DNA of 64,000 nt from the NCBI RefSeq assembly GCF_023094165.1, contig NZ_JALMDK010000017.1, forward strand, positions 1 to 64,000, written 5' to 3'. A program made the translations under genes and the position numbers. The stretch comes from Crossiella sp. S99.2. GTDB taxonomy: Bacteria > Actinomycetota > Actinomycetes > Mycobacteriales > Pseudonocardiaceae. Shown piece by piece: positions 49,516-58,332 of this stretch (position 1 is the stretch's first letter; each line of letters starts with the position of its first letter). The notes below the pieces were generated by a model. The model did not search any database, was not told the origin of the DNA, and worked only from the letters and a program-made list of their open reading frames with translations.

Positions 49516-50190
49516 TCAGTCGATGGGGCGCGGGGTGTGCGCGAGGCCATTGATCAGCAGCTGGAAACCCCAGGACAGCCGCTGTTCCGGGGTGCCGGAG
49601 AGCAGGTCCTGGCCGGCCGCGGCGATCCGCGGGTGGGTGGTCGCCGGGACGCGCTGGATAGCCGAGGACAACGCTGCCCAGTCCGCCGGATCCTGGGCCG
49701 CCTCGCTGTGTTCGGCCGCGGTCGCGGTGGCGTGCTGGAGCAGCAGGTCCACCCCCCAGGCCGCCGTGCCGGGTGGGATCCCGCCCTCGTCGAGCAGGGC
49801 GAGCATGGTCTCGATCAGGTTCAGGTAGTGCGGTCCGGACGGCCGGGCGAGCAGTGCGGACTGGGCCAGGCCGGGGTGCGTGAAGAGCACCTTCGTATAG
49901 GAGGTGAGCAGCCGTTCCAGCCGGGTCCGCCAGTCCCCGCCCGGCCCGCGGTCGACCGCGCCGAGCAGTTCGTCCAGCACCGCGGCGTGCAGTTCGGCGG
50001 TGTTGCGGACATAGACGTAGAGCGAGGCCGCGCCGGTGTCGAGTTCCTGGGCCAGGCGGCGCATGGTGACCCGCGGCAAACCCTCGGCGCGCACCAGTTC
50101 CAGCGCGGCGCCGATGATCGACTCGCGACTCAGCGCGGGCTTGGCCGGGCGCTCGCGACGGCTTCGGGGTTGATCATTCTCGGCGGGCAT
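49516..50190 (-). CDS. TetR-family regulator of the monooxygenase operon
   Basis: A 224-aa repressor with a TetR helix-turn-helix (SRESIIGAALELVRAEGLPRVTMRRLAQELDTGAASLYVYV) and a long C-terminal domain close to the TetR_C (class tetracycline repressor) type. It is the first gene of the operon and sits beside twin perfect palindromes, so it should repress itself and the monooxygenase gene until a ligand binds. Confidence 0.92.
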   Translation of the reverse strand: MPAENDQPRSRRERPAKPALSRESIIGAALELVRAEGLPRVTMRRLAQELDTGAASLYVYVRNTAELHAAVLDELLGAVDRGPGGDWRTRLERLLTSYTKVLFTHPGLAQSALLARPSGPHYLNLIETMLALLDEGGIPPGTAAWGVDLLLQHATATAAEHSEAAQDPADWAALSSAIQRVPATTHPRIAAAGQDLLSGTPEQRLSWGFQLLINGLAHTPRPID

Positions 50191-50202
50191 GGCACCACTA
50201 TA

Positions 50203-50231
50203 ACGAACATGTTCGTCACGAACGCGTTCGT
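50203..50231. promoter_or_regulatory. Twin TetR operators
   Basis: Two perfect 14-bp palindromes, ACGAACATGTTCGT (50203-50216) and ACGAACGCGTTCGT (50218-50231), lie one base apart just upstream of the TetR start. They share the arms ACGAAC/GTTCGT and differ only in the two central bases. They probably bind two repressor dimers. Confidence 0.85.
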
Positions 50232-50323
50232 CGTGAGCAAGCCCACGATGTCTTCCAGGATGCTGATCTCAAGTCGGCGTTTTGTAGGACATCCACCTGC
50301 TGGAAAGCGCTTACGCTGCGGCT

Positions 50324-51262
50324 ATGACCAGCTCTCCCACCACGCATGACCTTGCTGTCGACGCCGTTGACGGCATGGAACAGGTCTCCGGCACCCACCC
50401 CGGGTATCGCCGGGCGCACGCCCGCGGTGTCTGCTTCGACGCCACCTTCACCCCCACCGGCGCCGCCGCCGAACTGACCACCGCCGCGCATCTGCAGCAG
50501 GAGCCGGTCCAGGCGACCGTGCGCTTCTCCAACTCCGAGGGCAACCCGCACAGCCCGGACGGCCGCCGCTCCGGCCGCGGCATCGCGGTGAAGTTCCACC
50601 TCGGGCACGGCGTGGACACCGACCTGGTCGCGGTGAACCTGCCGGTGTTCGTGGTCTCCACCCCGGAGCACTTCGTCAAGCTGCTGGGCGCGCTGAAGAA
50701 GGACCCGCACACCGGGCAGAACGACCCGGCGCTGCTGGGCGCCTACATCAAGGACAACCCGGAGGCGATCCCCGGCTTCACCGCCGCGGGCGCGATGCCC
50801 ATCCCGGTCAGCTACGGCACGGCCAAGTACTGGGCCATCCACGCCTTCCAGTGGACCAACGCCGCCGGTGAGTCCCGGTTCGTGCGCTACCGGTGGGAGC
50901 CCGCCGCAGGCCTGCAGGAGCTGTCCCCCGAGGACGCGGGCCACCAGACCCCGGAGTACCTGACCGAGGAGCTGACCCAGCGCCTGCTGAACGGCCCGGT
51001 CCGGTTCACCCTGCACGTGCAGCTCGGCGAGGACGGCGATCCGACCAACGACTGCACCAAGGCCTGGCCCGCCGAGCGGACCGAGATCGCGGTGGGGCAC
51101 CTGGACATCACCGCGAAGTCCGCCGACCAGGAGCACTGGGCAGGCCAGGTCTTCGACCCGACCCGCGTGACGCCGGGCATCGACCTGTCCGACGACCCGG
51201 TGCTGGCCTTCCGCACCCGGGCCTACGCCGTCTCCTTCGCCCGCCGCAGCCACGGCGGCTGA
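50324..51262 (+). CDS. Catalase-family peroxidase (SrpA-like)
   Basis: A 312-aa small catalase-like heme protein. Its start (GTHPGYRRAHARGVCFDATF) and RFSNSEGNPHSPDGRRSGRGIAVKF correspond to the heme-pocket His/Asn region of catalases, and DLVAVNLPVFVVSTPEHF follows. These short catalase relatives lack the full-length barrel extension and usually act as organic peroxidases. The C-terminal DDPVLAFRTRAYAVSFARR has the expected late-domain position. The gene is divergent from the TetR operon. Confidence 0.85.
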   Translation: MTSSPTTHDLAVDAVDGMEQVSGTHPGYRRAHARGVCFDATFTPTGAAAELTTAAHLQQEPVQATVRFSNSEGNPHSPDGRRSGRGIAVKFHLGHGVDTDLVAVNLPVFVVSTPEHFVKLLGALKKDPHTGQNDPALLGAYIKDNPEAIPGFTAAGAMPIPVSYGTAKYWAIHAFQWTNAAGESRFVRYRWEPAAGLQELSPEDAGHQTPEYLTEELTQRLLNGPVRFTLHVQLGEDGDPTNDCTKAWPAERTEIAVGHLDITAKSADQEHWAGQVFDPTRVTPGIDLSDDPVLAFRTRAYAVSFARRSHGG

Positions 51263-51336
51263 GACCAGGACGCCGCGCGGTGGCGCAGGGGCCGCCGCGC
51301 GGCGTCCATCCCTACCTCCAGGCCCCACCCACCGTC

Positions 51337-51395
51337 GAGTTGGCCCAAGTCGTACGCCCACTTGGGCCAACCGGGCGTACCAGTTGGGCCAACTC
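51337..51395. repeat. Palindromic intergenic repeat, copy F
   Basis: Arms 51337-51359 and 51373-51395 match 21 of 23 bases when inverted. It lies between the convergent catalase (ends 51262) and thioesterase (ends 51409) genes. Confidence 0.85.
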
Positions 51396-51408
51396 GGCGG
51401 TATCCAGC

Positions 51409-51873
51409 TCAGCCGTTGAAGCTCAGGTTTGGGGTGAAGCTGCCGCTGGCGCGGGCTACCCGGCGGCCCTGGGCGTCGGTGATCTCCGCGTCGGCCAGCA
51501 TCCGCCGCTTGCCGGGGTGCACCACCACGCCGGTGGCCACGTACTCCACCCCGGCCAGCACCGGCCGCAGGTAGTCGATGTGCAGGCTCATGGTCAGCAT
51601 CGGCCGGTACCGGTCGGTCAGCGTCACGCAGGACATCGCGCCCGCGTCGTCCAGGACCATGGCCAGATAGCCGCCGTGCACCTGACCGGCGGAGTTGCAG
51701 GCGTCCTCGGTGGGCTTCCAGCGCAGGGTGACCCGGCCGCGCACCACCTCGCGCAGGCTCAGCCCGATCGGCACCGCGTGCCGGGGCAGCGGGGCGCGGC
51801 CGTCGGCCATCGCCACCAGCATCTGCTCGCCGGTCGATCGCTCCCACAGCGCGCCGAACTCGTTGTCCCCCAT
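51409..51873 (-). CDS. PaaI-family hotdog thioesterase
   Basis: A 154-aa thioesterase of the PaaI/4-hydroxybenzoyl-CoA group. The hotdog pattern is visible: NSAGQVHGGYLAMVLDDAGAMSC (catalytic Asp region), SLHIDYLRPVLAGVEYVATGVVVHPGKRR and a C-terminal ARASGSFT. It would hydrolyse an acyl- or aryl-CoA thioester. The ATG at 51873 follows GGAGGG, while longer in-frame extensions have no protein character. No operon partner is adjacent. Confidence 0.88.
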   Translation of the reverse strand: MGDNEFGALWERSTGEQMLVAMADGRAPLPRHAVPIGLSLREVVRGRVTLRWKPTEDACNSAGQVHGGYLAMVLDDAGAMSCVTLTDRYRPMLTMSLHIDYLRPVLAGVEYVATGVVVHPGKRRMLADAEITDAQGRRVARASGSFTPNLSFNG

Positions 51874-52044
51874 CGGGCCACCCTCCCACTTCACACGATC
51901 ATGACAAGGTAAGCCCTGCCCCGGGCTCCCCGGCGGGCGGGTGGCAGCCGAGGGTGCCCACAGGTCTGCCCGGAAGGGACTTGTCAGTTCGCGTCCGCCT
52001 CGAAAGGGTGCACGCGGGGAGGACTGACGAGGGGGATCGTCTGT

Positions 52045-54720
52045 ATGGACACGTTCCAGAACTGGACCCAGAACATCGAGGCCCCGGTGGCCGGGTTCGC
52101 CACGCCGAAGAGCCTGGCCGAGCTGTGCCAGGTGGTGCGGGAGGCGGAGGCGGCCGGGTTGCCGGTGCACGCGGCCGGCTCGGCCTGGGCCTACTCCGCG
52201 CCCGCGCACTGCGAGGGGGTGGTGGTGCGCACCGAGGCGCTGTCCGGGTTCCCGGCGGCGGTGCAGTCCGCCATCGCCCAGCCCGGCCCGGCGGACCGGC
52301 TGCTGGTGGCGGTGGGCGGCGGCATCACCATCCGCAACCTGTGCCTGGCCCTGGACGGCAGACCCCGTCCGGACGGCCGACCCGGCCCGCCCGCGGAGTT
52401 GTTGCGCGGACGGCGCTGGACCCTGCCGACGCTGGGCGGTGCGTGCGGGCAGAGCCTGGCCGGGGCGGTGGGCACCGGCACGCACGGCGGGGACGCGGCC
52501 CGCCCGGCCATCGGCGACTACCTGCACGCGCTGCTGCTGGTCGGCTCCGGCGGGCAGCTGACCCTGGTGCAGCGCATCGCCGTGGTGGACGTCAACCTGT
52601 TGCGGGACAACCTGATCGCCGAGGGTGAGCTGCCGCCGGGCGCCACCGTGCGGGAACTCCGCGGTGACGCGGCGCTGGACGCGGCGGTGCTCGCGCTGGG
52701 CCGCTTCGGCATCGTGCACACCGCGGTGCTGGCCGCGCACGACGAGACCGAGGTAGCGCTGGTCGAGCACCGCTGGCCGAGCACCTGGCGAACCCTGTCT
52801 CCCGGACTGGGCGCGCGGATCGATCAGGCGGTGGCCGGGGACGAGTTCCTGGAGGTCCTGATCAACCCGGTCACCCAGGCCGACGGCGACCGCAAATGCC
52901 TGGTGAGCCAACGGAAATCACTGCCACACACCGAACTTCCGGTGGCCGGCCGGGCTTTCGGCCTCGGCGATCAGGCCAGCACCCCGGTACTCGACGAACG
53001 TTCGCGGTCGACTCTGCCGCCGGAGATCGGGCAGGCGTTGTGCGCCAAGGAGTTGCCGCCGCTGCTGGCCGATGTGGCCAAGCTGCTCGGCCTGCCCACC
53101 GACCGCCGCCTGGGTGATGTGCTCGCGGATCTGCTGAACCTGACCACCACGCTGGGCCTGCCGCAGCTGGTGGAGGTGGCCACCTCGGCGGTGACCGACG
53201 CGCTCAAACCGTCCCGGCGGCCCTCGGACAACCAGCCCTGGCTGGTGCACGGCACCCGGTGGGAGGTCGGCGACTTCTTCGACTACGACTCCGACTGCTT
53301 CCGGATGGACTTCGCCGAACTGTTCTTCCCCGCCGACGGCAACCTGACCGCGCGGGTGGACGGGGTGCTCGGCGTGTTCGAAACCCTGCGGGCGCAAGGG
53401 ATCGCGCTCGGCGGGTACGTCTCGCTGCGGTTCCTGCGCGGCAGCCGGTCACTGCTGGCCCCGGCCCCGTTCGAGCGGTCCTGCGCGATCGAGGTGGCCA
53501 TGCTGCGCGGGCTGGTCGGCAACCGGATGGCGCTGACCCTGTTGCACGAACTCGCGGTGCGGCACGGCGGCCGCCTGCACTGGGGCCAGCTCAACGAACT
53601 CGACAGCGCGGGCACCACCCAGGTCCTCGGCGGCGCGCTCACCACCTGGCGAGGCGAACTCGCCGCCGCAGAAGGCGAATCCACCACGTTCAGCACCGCC
53701 TTCACCCGCCGCCGCGGCCTGGAGGTCGACCGGCCGGTCGACTGGACACAGTGGACAGACGGCGGCATCCGCGCGGGCGGCGCGCCTGCCCTGGCCGGAA
53801 ACCAGGTCTTCGTCGCCGACGAACGCCGGATCGTGCACTCCACCAACACCATCGGCAGCGGCTGGCGACCGGTCCGGCCGGAGCCGATCGGCGCACAGGC
53901 CAGGGTGGTGGTACTCGCGGGCGCACGGCGACTGGAGATCCTGGCCGCCGACGCCACCGGCCGGGTGCTGCGCAGCCGCCAGGAAGCCAACGGCGATTTC
54001 CCGCGCTGGGAACAGCTTGACGGCGAAGGGATCGACGGCGATCCGGTGGGCGCGGCACACGCCGACGGCCGCCTGGAGTTGTTCGCCCGCGGTGATTTCC
54101 AGCGTCAGCGCGCACTGTTGCAGGCCTGGGCGCACTGGCCGGGCGGGCCGTGGGCCGGGCTGACACCGGTGAATTCGGGGCGACTGGGCGGTCCGCCGAG
54201 TGTGTGCGGACGCAGTTTCCAGGGCAGCGACCAACTCGTGGTCATCGCCGCCGGGCCCACCGGGCAGGTGCGGTGGAGCGCGCAGACCGGCCCCGGCGGC
54301 GCGAGCGGCTGGACCGCCTGGCAGGACCTGGGCGCCCAGCCCGGCAGCCACCCGCTGGCCTTCCGCGATCCACACGGCGTGGTCCGGACGCTGGTAGTCG
54401 ACCCGGCAGGCCGGGCCTTCGAGGCGATCGAGCTGACCGGTGAGCTGGCGGTGCGCTGGCAGCCCTGGCGCGCCCTGCCCGCCGGTCCGCGACTGGACCC
54501 GACCGTCGGTCTGACCGGCGCCGGTTCCTGGCTGCTCGGCCTGGACCGGGCCGGCCGCCTGCACGGCAGCCACCTCGACGGCGGCAACTGGACTGCCTGG
54601 CAGGACCTGGGCGGCGCGCTGACCGGCCCGGTGGCCGCCGGCGCGGGCACCGACGGCGTGCTGGTGGCCGGCGTCCGCCGCGGCGACGGGCAGCTGATGT
54701 CCCGCAGGCTCAACGCCTAG
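52045..54720 (+). CDS. FAD-linked oxidoreductase fused to a beta-propeller-like domain
   Basis: An 891-aa fusion. Residues 1-560 form a PCMH-type FAD oxidase: HAAGSAWAYSAP (near residue 43) and GTGTHGGD (near residue 150) bind the flavin, and the C-terminal part contains the substrate domain. The relatives are L-gulono/D-arabinono-lactone oxidases. Residues 570-891 hold five to six repeats of about 50 residues with Trp-rich ends (WTQWTDGG, WTAWQDLG twice), as in PLL/fucose-lectin-like propellers that bind sugars. The enzyme probably oxidises a sugar or polyol alcohol. No signal peptide is seen, which is odd for a lectin-bearing oxidase. Confidence 0.8.
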   Translation: MDTFQNWTQNIEAPVAGFATPKSLAELCQVVREAEAAGLPVHAAGSAWAYSAPAHCEGVVVRTEALSGFPAAVQSAIAQPGPADRLLVAVGGGITIRNLCLALDGRPRPDGRPGPPAELLRGRRWTLPTLGGACGQSLAGAVGTGTHGGDAARPAIGDYLHALLLVGSGGQLTLVQRIAVVDVNLLRDNLIAEGELPPGATVRELRGDAALDAAVLALGRFGIVHTAVLAAHDETEVALVEHRWPSTWRTLSPGLGARIDQAVAGDEFLEVLINPVTQADGDRKCLVSQRKSLPHTELPVAGRAFGLGDQASTPVLDERSRSTLPPEIGQALCAKELPPLLADVAKLLGLPTDRRLGDVLADLLNLTTTLGLPQLVEVATSAVTDALKPSRRPSDNQPWLVHGTRWEVGDFFDYDSDCFRMDFAELFFPADGNLTARVDGVLGVFETLRAQGIALGGYVSLRFLRGSRSLLAPAPFERSCAIEVAMLRGLVGNRMALTLLHELAVRHGGRLHWGQLNELDSAGTTQVLGGALTTWRGELAAAEGESTTFSTAFTRRRGLEVDRPVDWTQWTDGGIRAGGAPALAGNQVFVADERRIVHSTNTIGSGWRPVRPEPIGAQARVVVLAGARRLEILAADATGRVLRSRQEANGDFPRWEQLDGEGIDGDPVGAAHADGRLELFARGDFQRQRALLQAWAHWPGGPWAGLTPVNSGRLGGPPSVCGRSFQGSDQLVVIAAGPTGQVRWSAQTGPGGASGWTAWQDLGAQPGSHPLAFRDPHGVVRTLVVDPAGRAFEAIELTGELAVRWQPWRALPAGPRLDPTVGLTGAGSWLLGLDRAGRLHGSHLDGGNWTAWQDLGGALTGPVAAGAGTDGVLVAGVRRGDGQLMSRRLNA

Positions 54721-54764
54721 CGAGGCGGGCACATCAATGTGCCTTCTTACCGGCTGACCCCGAC

Positions 54765-54810
54765 GCTGGTTCCCTCTCGATGGTCAGCACATCATCGAGA
54801 GGGAACCAGC
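54765..54810 (+). promoter_or_regulatory. Perfect 18-bp hairpin over the QorB-like start site
   Basis: GCTGGTTCCCTCTCGATG (54765-54782) is the exact inverse of 54793-54810, with a 10-base loop. The right arm contains the GAGAGGG ribosome-binding site and ends one base before the ATG. In RNA it would hide that site; in DNA it could be a repressor operator. Confidence 0.85.
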
Positions 54811-54811
54811 C

Positions 54812-55675
54812 ATGCACGTCGTCACCGGCGCCTCCGGCCAGCTCGGCCGCCGCATCGTCACCCACCTCCGCGAGCACGTGGACGCGGGCAAGATCATCGC
54901 CTTGTCCCGCACCCCGGACAAGCTCGCCGACCTGGGCGTCCAGGCCCACTACGGCGACCTGGACCAGCCGGAATCCCTGCTCCCGCACTTCGGCGGCGCC
55001 GAGCGGGTGCTGGTCGTCGCCACCGACGCGGTTGGCCGCCGCACCGCCCAGCACGCCAACGCGATCACCGCCGCCCAGCAGGCCGGGGTGGGCGGGTTCC
55101 TGTACACCTCGATGATCCGCGCGGGCGAACCCGGCAACGCCAGCCCGATCCTGTTCGAGCACCGCGAGACCGAACAACTCCTGCTCAACTCTGGCCTGCC
55201 GTTCACCCTGCTGCGCAACGGCATCTACATGGACATGCTCCAGCTCCTGCTCCCCCTGCGCGAGGCCGTCGACACCGGTGTCCTGCCCGGCACCCTCGGC
55301 TCCGGCCACATCGCCTACGTCACCCGCGACGACCTGGCCGCCGCCGGCGCCGCCGTGCTGGCCACCGGTGGTCACGACGGCCAGATCCTCGACCTCACCG
55401 GCCCGCAGCCCCTGGACCACGCGGGCATCGCCGCCGCCCTGGCCGAGGCCACCGGCCGCCCCGTCCGCCACGACCCAACCGTCGACGAACCCCTGGAGTC
55501 CTTCGCCACCCGCCTGCCCCCGCCCGCCAGGGACAACCCGGACGCCCTCCGCGCCGGCGAGATGTTCTGGCGGAGCGCGGTCGACGGCTGGGCCGACGTG
55601 TTCACCCACCACATCCCCCGCCTGACCGGCCGCCCCGGCACCACCCTCGCCGAGTTCCTTCGCACGGCGCTGTAG
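54812..55675 (+). CDS. NmrA/QorB-like NAD(P)H quinone oxidoreductase
   Basis: A 287-aa short-chain dehydrogenase-like reductase. The NAD(P)-binding motif TGASGQLGRRI (residues 5-15) and the FTLLRNGIYMDML segment follow the QorB pattern; QorB-type proteins are of similar length and reduce quinones with NADPH. The ATG is placed directly after the hairpin at 54765-54810, which covers its ribosome-binding site. No partner gene is adjacent. Confidence 0.85.
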   Translation: MHVVTGASGQLGRRIVTHLREHVDAGKIIALSRTPDKLADLGVQAHYGDLDQPESLLPHFGGAERVLVVATDAVGRRTAQHANAITAAQQAGVGGFLYTSMIRAGEPGNASPILFEHRETEQLLLNSGLPFTLLRNGIYMDMLQLLLPLREAVDTGVLPGTLGSGHIAYVTRDDLAAAGAAVLATGGHDGQILDLTGPQPLDHAGIAAALAEATGRPVRHDPTVDEPLESFATRLPPPARDNPDALRAGEMFWRSAVDGWADVFTHHIPRLTGRPGTTLAEFLRTAL

Positions 55676-55687
55676 TACGGAATTCGG

Positions 55688-55720
55688 GTTGTCCGGTGCG
55701 AATCCTCGGCGCCGGACAAC
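55688..55720 (+). terminator. Hairpin after the QorB-like gene
   Basis: Arms 55688-55699 (GTTGTCCGGTGC) and 55709-55720 pair at 11 of 12 positions, starting 13 bases past the stop. There is no T-run, so it may be a factor-dependent terminator or a simple stem. The rest of 55676-55859 shows no gene. Confidence 0.5.
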
Positions 55721-55859
55721 CCCGTTCCGGACAATCCGGTGACATGCCCCGTGCGGAGAAACCCCATGGCACCGTCTGTCCCGCCCGCACCAGCCTGCTC
55801 GATCCGTCAGCCAGCCGACAACGAAGGTGGCCCGGCCACTCGGTCAGGCCCCATGGGCA

Positions 55860-58328
55860 TCAGTTGCGCGCCAACGAGGCCATCACCGAGTCCTTTGCGA
55901 TCCGCCGCCCCGGTATCAGCGCTGCGAGGATGCCGGCGAGCGCCGCGCCCACCAGGATCAGCGCGATCCGCCCGTACGGCAGGCTCAGCACGATGTTGTC
56001 ATTGATCACCCGCGCGGCCATCAAGCCGAAGCCGGTGCCCAGTGCCACGCCGACCAGGCCGCCGACGATACCGAAGATCATTGCCTCGATGATCAGCATA
56101 AGCCGGAGCTGACGGCGGGCCAGTCCCAGCGCGCGGAGCATGGCCGATTCACGGGAACGCTCCAGGATCGACAGCGTCATCGTGTTGGCGATGCCGATCA
56201 GTGAAATGAGCACCGCGAAGGCCAGCAACCCGGTGACGACGGTGGTGACCTGGTTCAGCGAGCTTTCCAAGCGATCCTTGGCGTCGGCGGTTGCGATGAT
56301 CTTCGCAGTGGGCACAGGGTCGGTGGCCTTGTCCATGATCGCGCGGCTCGCCGAGGCGGGCAGGCCGGGAGTGAAGCGGACCAGGAGGCTGGTGTCGCCG
56401 CGATGCGGGAACAGTTCGTCGAACCAGGATGGCGACGCCAAGGTGCGCGGCACGACGTTTCCAGTCACCAGCGCCACCACCGTAGCCCGGACCAGACGGT
56501 CGCCGACCGTCATGGCCAGTGTGTCGCCGACATCCACGCCAAGTTCGGCGGCGCGCTCGGGCCGCAGGGCCACCTGGTCACGCCCGAAGCCCGCCAGCGA
56601 CCCCCGCACCACCGCAGGCCGGATGGCACCCTCCATCGTGGACATCATCGCGGTCTCACCCCTGACGGTCACCGGTGCCTCGCGGACCTGGGTCAGCTCG
56701 GTGACCTCCGACCGGCCACGCAGGTCCACGCTGATCGAACGCGGCAGAGTCACGTCAGCGTCGGTACCCGGCGGGGTGACGAGGTAGTCGGCGGGGATCG
56801 CCGCACCCACACCGGCTCCAACAGAAGACTCCAACGATCTGGTGATCACCGAGACGCCCGTGGTGAGCGTGATGCCTATGATGAGTGCCAGCACCGTGGT
56901 CGCTGCTCTGCTGGGGTTGCGTAGCGCGTTCGCCACGGCCAGTTTCCCCGGCACACCAAGAAATCGGCGAAACGGCAGACCGACGGCTCCGGCCAGCACC
57001 CGGACCAGCGCAGGTCCGGCCACGATCACGCCGACGAAGAACAGCAGCCCGCCGCCCGCGACCAGTACCAGCGGGTAAATCCGCGCGTTGGTGGCGAGTC
57101 CGGCGACGGCGCCGAGCACCCCGGCGGCGCACAACACCAGTGCCCACACGAGTCGAGAACGCGGCAACCGATGCGTCCTCGACTCGGGCTGAACGCCCAG
57201 CGCCGCGATCGGTGCCACCCGCGTTGCTGCCCGCGCGGGCAGCAACGCGGCAGCCATCGTGGCAGCCACACCGGCGAGCATGCTCAGCGCCACGGTCAGC
57301 GGCGTCAGGGTGAACATCTCGGTGCCCAGCCCGGCTCCACTCGCGCCCATCACCGCCAGCGCCAGATACCCGGCACCGATACCCAGGCCGAGCCCGAGCG
57401 CTGCCGCGAAAGTGCCGACCAGCGCCGACTCAGCGACCACACTGGCGAACACCTGACGCGCCGACGCCCCCACACAACGGGCTAGGGCAAGTTCGCGGGT
57501 GCGCTGGGAGATGAGGATGTTGAAGGTGTTGTGGATGACGAACATCGCCACGAACAAGGCAACCAACGCGAACATCACCAGGCCCGACCGCAACACCACC
57601 GGGTCGACGCCGCTGGCCGCAGCCTGCCTCTCGGCGAACTGCGGTCCGGTGTACACCGCGTACGGTCCGCCACCGACCACACCAGCGACCTTGGCACGCA
57701 AGGATTCCGTGGGCGCGCCCCGCACATAGACCTCGCTGTAGGCATGTTCTCCGGTCATCGCACGCGCCACCGGCTCGGTGACACCGACGCCGCCGCGCAG
57801 CGCGAGTACTCCCTGCCCGGCGACGTCGACGAGTCCGGTGACCCGCAGTTCGTGCCGCTGTCCGCGGGCCTTGTCCAGCAACACGATCAAGTCGCCGATG
57901 CGGTACCCCAGAGCACGCGCGGTCTGTTCGGCCAGCACTGCCTCGTCATCCACCGCGGGCACCCGGCCCGCGGTGACCGAGGTGCGCATGGTGACGGAGA
58001 ACCCGACCGGCTGATCCCGGATCGGTCGTCCGTTCCGCCCGAGCACGGTGACATCGCCCTGGATCAGCCCCTGAACCTGCCGCACACCAGGGAGTTCGCC
58101 GATCCGCGCCGCGGTGTCGGCGGGCAGCTTGCGCAACAGGTTCTGCGCCGCCACCACCACATCCGCACGGTTCGCGTTTCCGGAAATCGTCCGTTCGGTG
58201 TTGGTGCGCAATGAGTCACCCAACACCAGAGTGCCCGCGACGAATGCCGTACCGAGCAGTGTGGCCAGCGCGGCAAGCAGCAACCGGCGCCAATGCGCCC
58301 GCAGCCCGGCAAGGGTCAGCCTGCGCAT
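55860..58328 (-). CDS. FtsX/MacB-type ABC permease
   Basis: An 822-aa permease built of two FtsX/MacB halves, each with a large extracellular domain between helices: helix 1 near residues 17-38, helices 2-4 at 255-370, and a second set beginning near residue 410 and ending at the C-terminus. The ISQRTRELALARCVGAS and LERSRESAMLRALGLARRQ segments are FtsX-type coupling motifs. It begins 4 bases after the ATPase stop. With the ATPase it should form a transporter for peptides or lipids, and its place beside lanthipeptide locus 2 suggests export or self-protection. Confidence 0.92.
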   Translation of the reverse strand: MRRLTLAGLRAHWRRLLLAALATLLGTAFVAGTLVLGDSLRTNTERTISGNANRADVVVAAQNLLRKLPADTAARIGELPGVRQVQGLIQGDVTVLGRNGRPIRDQPVGFSVTMRTSVTAGRVPAVDDEAVLAEQTARALGYRIGDLIVLLDKARGQRHELRVTGLVDVAGQGVLALRGGVGVTEPVARAMTGEHAYSEVYVRGAPTESLRAKVAGVVGGGPYAVYTGPQFAERQAAASGVDPVVLRSGLVMFALVALFVAMFVIHNTFNILISQRTRELALARCVGASARQVFASVVAESALVGTFAAALGLGLGIGAGYLALAVMGASGAGLGTEMFTLTPLTVALSMLAGVAATMAAALLPARAATRVAPIAALGVQPESRTHRLPRSRLVWALVLCAAGVLGAVAGLATNARIYPLVLVAGGGLLFFVGVIVAGPALVRVLAGAVGLPFRRFLGVPGKLAVANALRNPSRAATTVLALIIGITLTTGVSVITRSLESSVGAGVGAAIPADYLVTPPGTDADVTLPRSISVDLRGRSEVTELTQVREAPVTVRGETAMMSTMEGAIRPAVVRGSLAGFGRDQVALRPERAAELGVDVGDTLAMTVGDRLVRATVVALVTGNVVPRTLASPSWFDELFPHRGDTSLLVRFTPGLPASASRAIMDKATDPVPTAKIIATADAKDRLESSLNQVTTVVTGLLAFAVLISLIGIANTMTLSILERSRESAMLRALGLARRQLRLMLIIEAMIFGIVGGLVGVALGTGFGLMAARVINDNIVLSLPYGRIALILVGAALAGILAALIPGRRIAKDSVMASLARN

Positions 58329-58332
58329 CCGC

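Noticed and set aside
50300..50316. LacI/CcpA-like site (GGAAAGCGCTTAC) before the catalase-like gene
   Set aside because: Only the central AAGCGCTT is palindromic; no LacI-family regulator is nearby and a match this short is expected by chance.
55739..56005. Small plus-strand frame after the QorB-like gene
   Set aside because: Pro/Ser/Arg-rich, overlaps the 3' end of the FtsX-type gene on the other strand, and has no start signal or conserved pattern.
54739..56112. Long plus-strand open frame across the QorB-like gene and the spacer after it
   Set aside because: Arg/Pro-rich translation in a different frame from the recognised reductase; a shadow frame.
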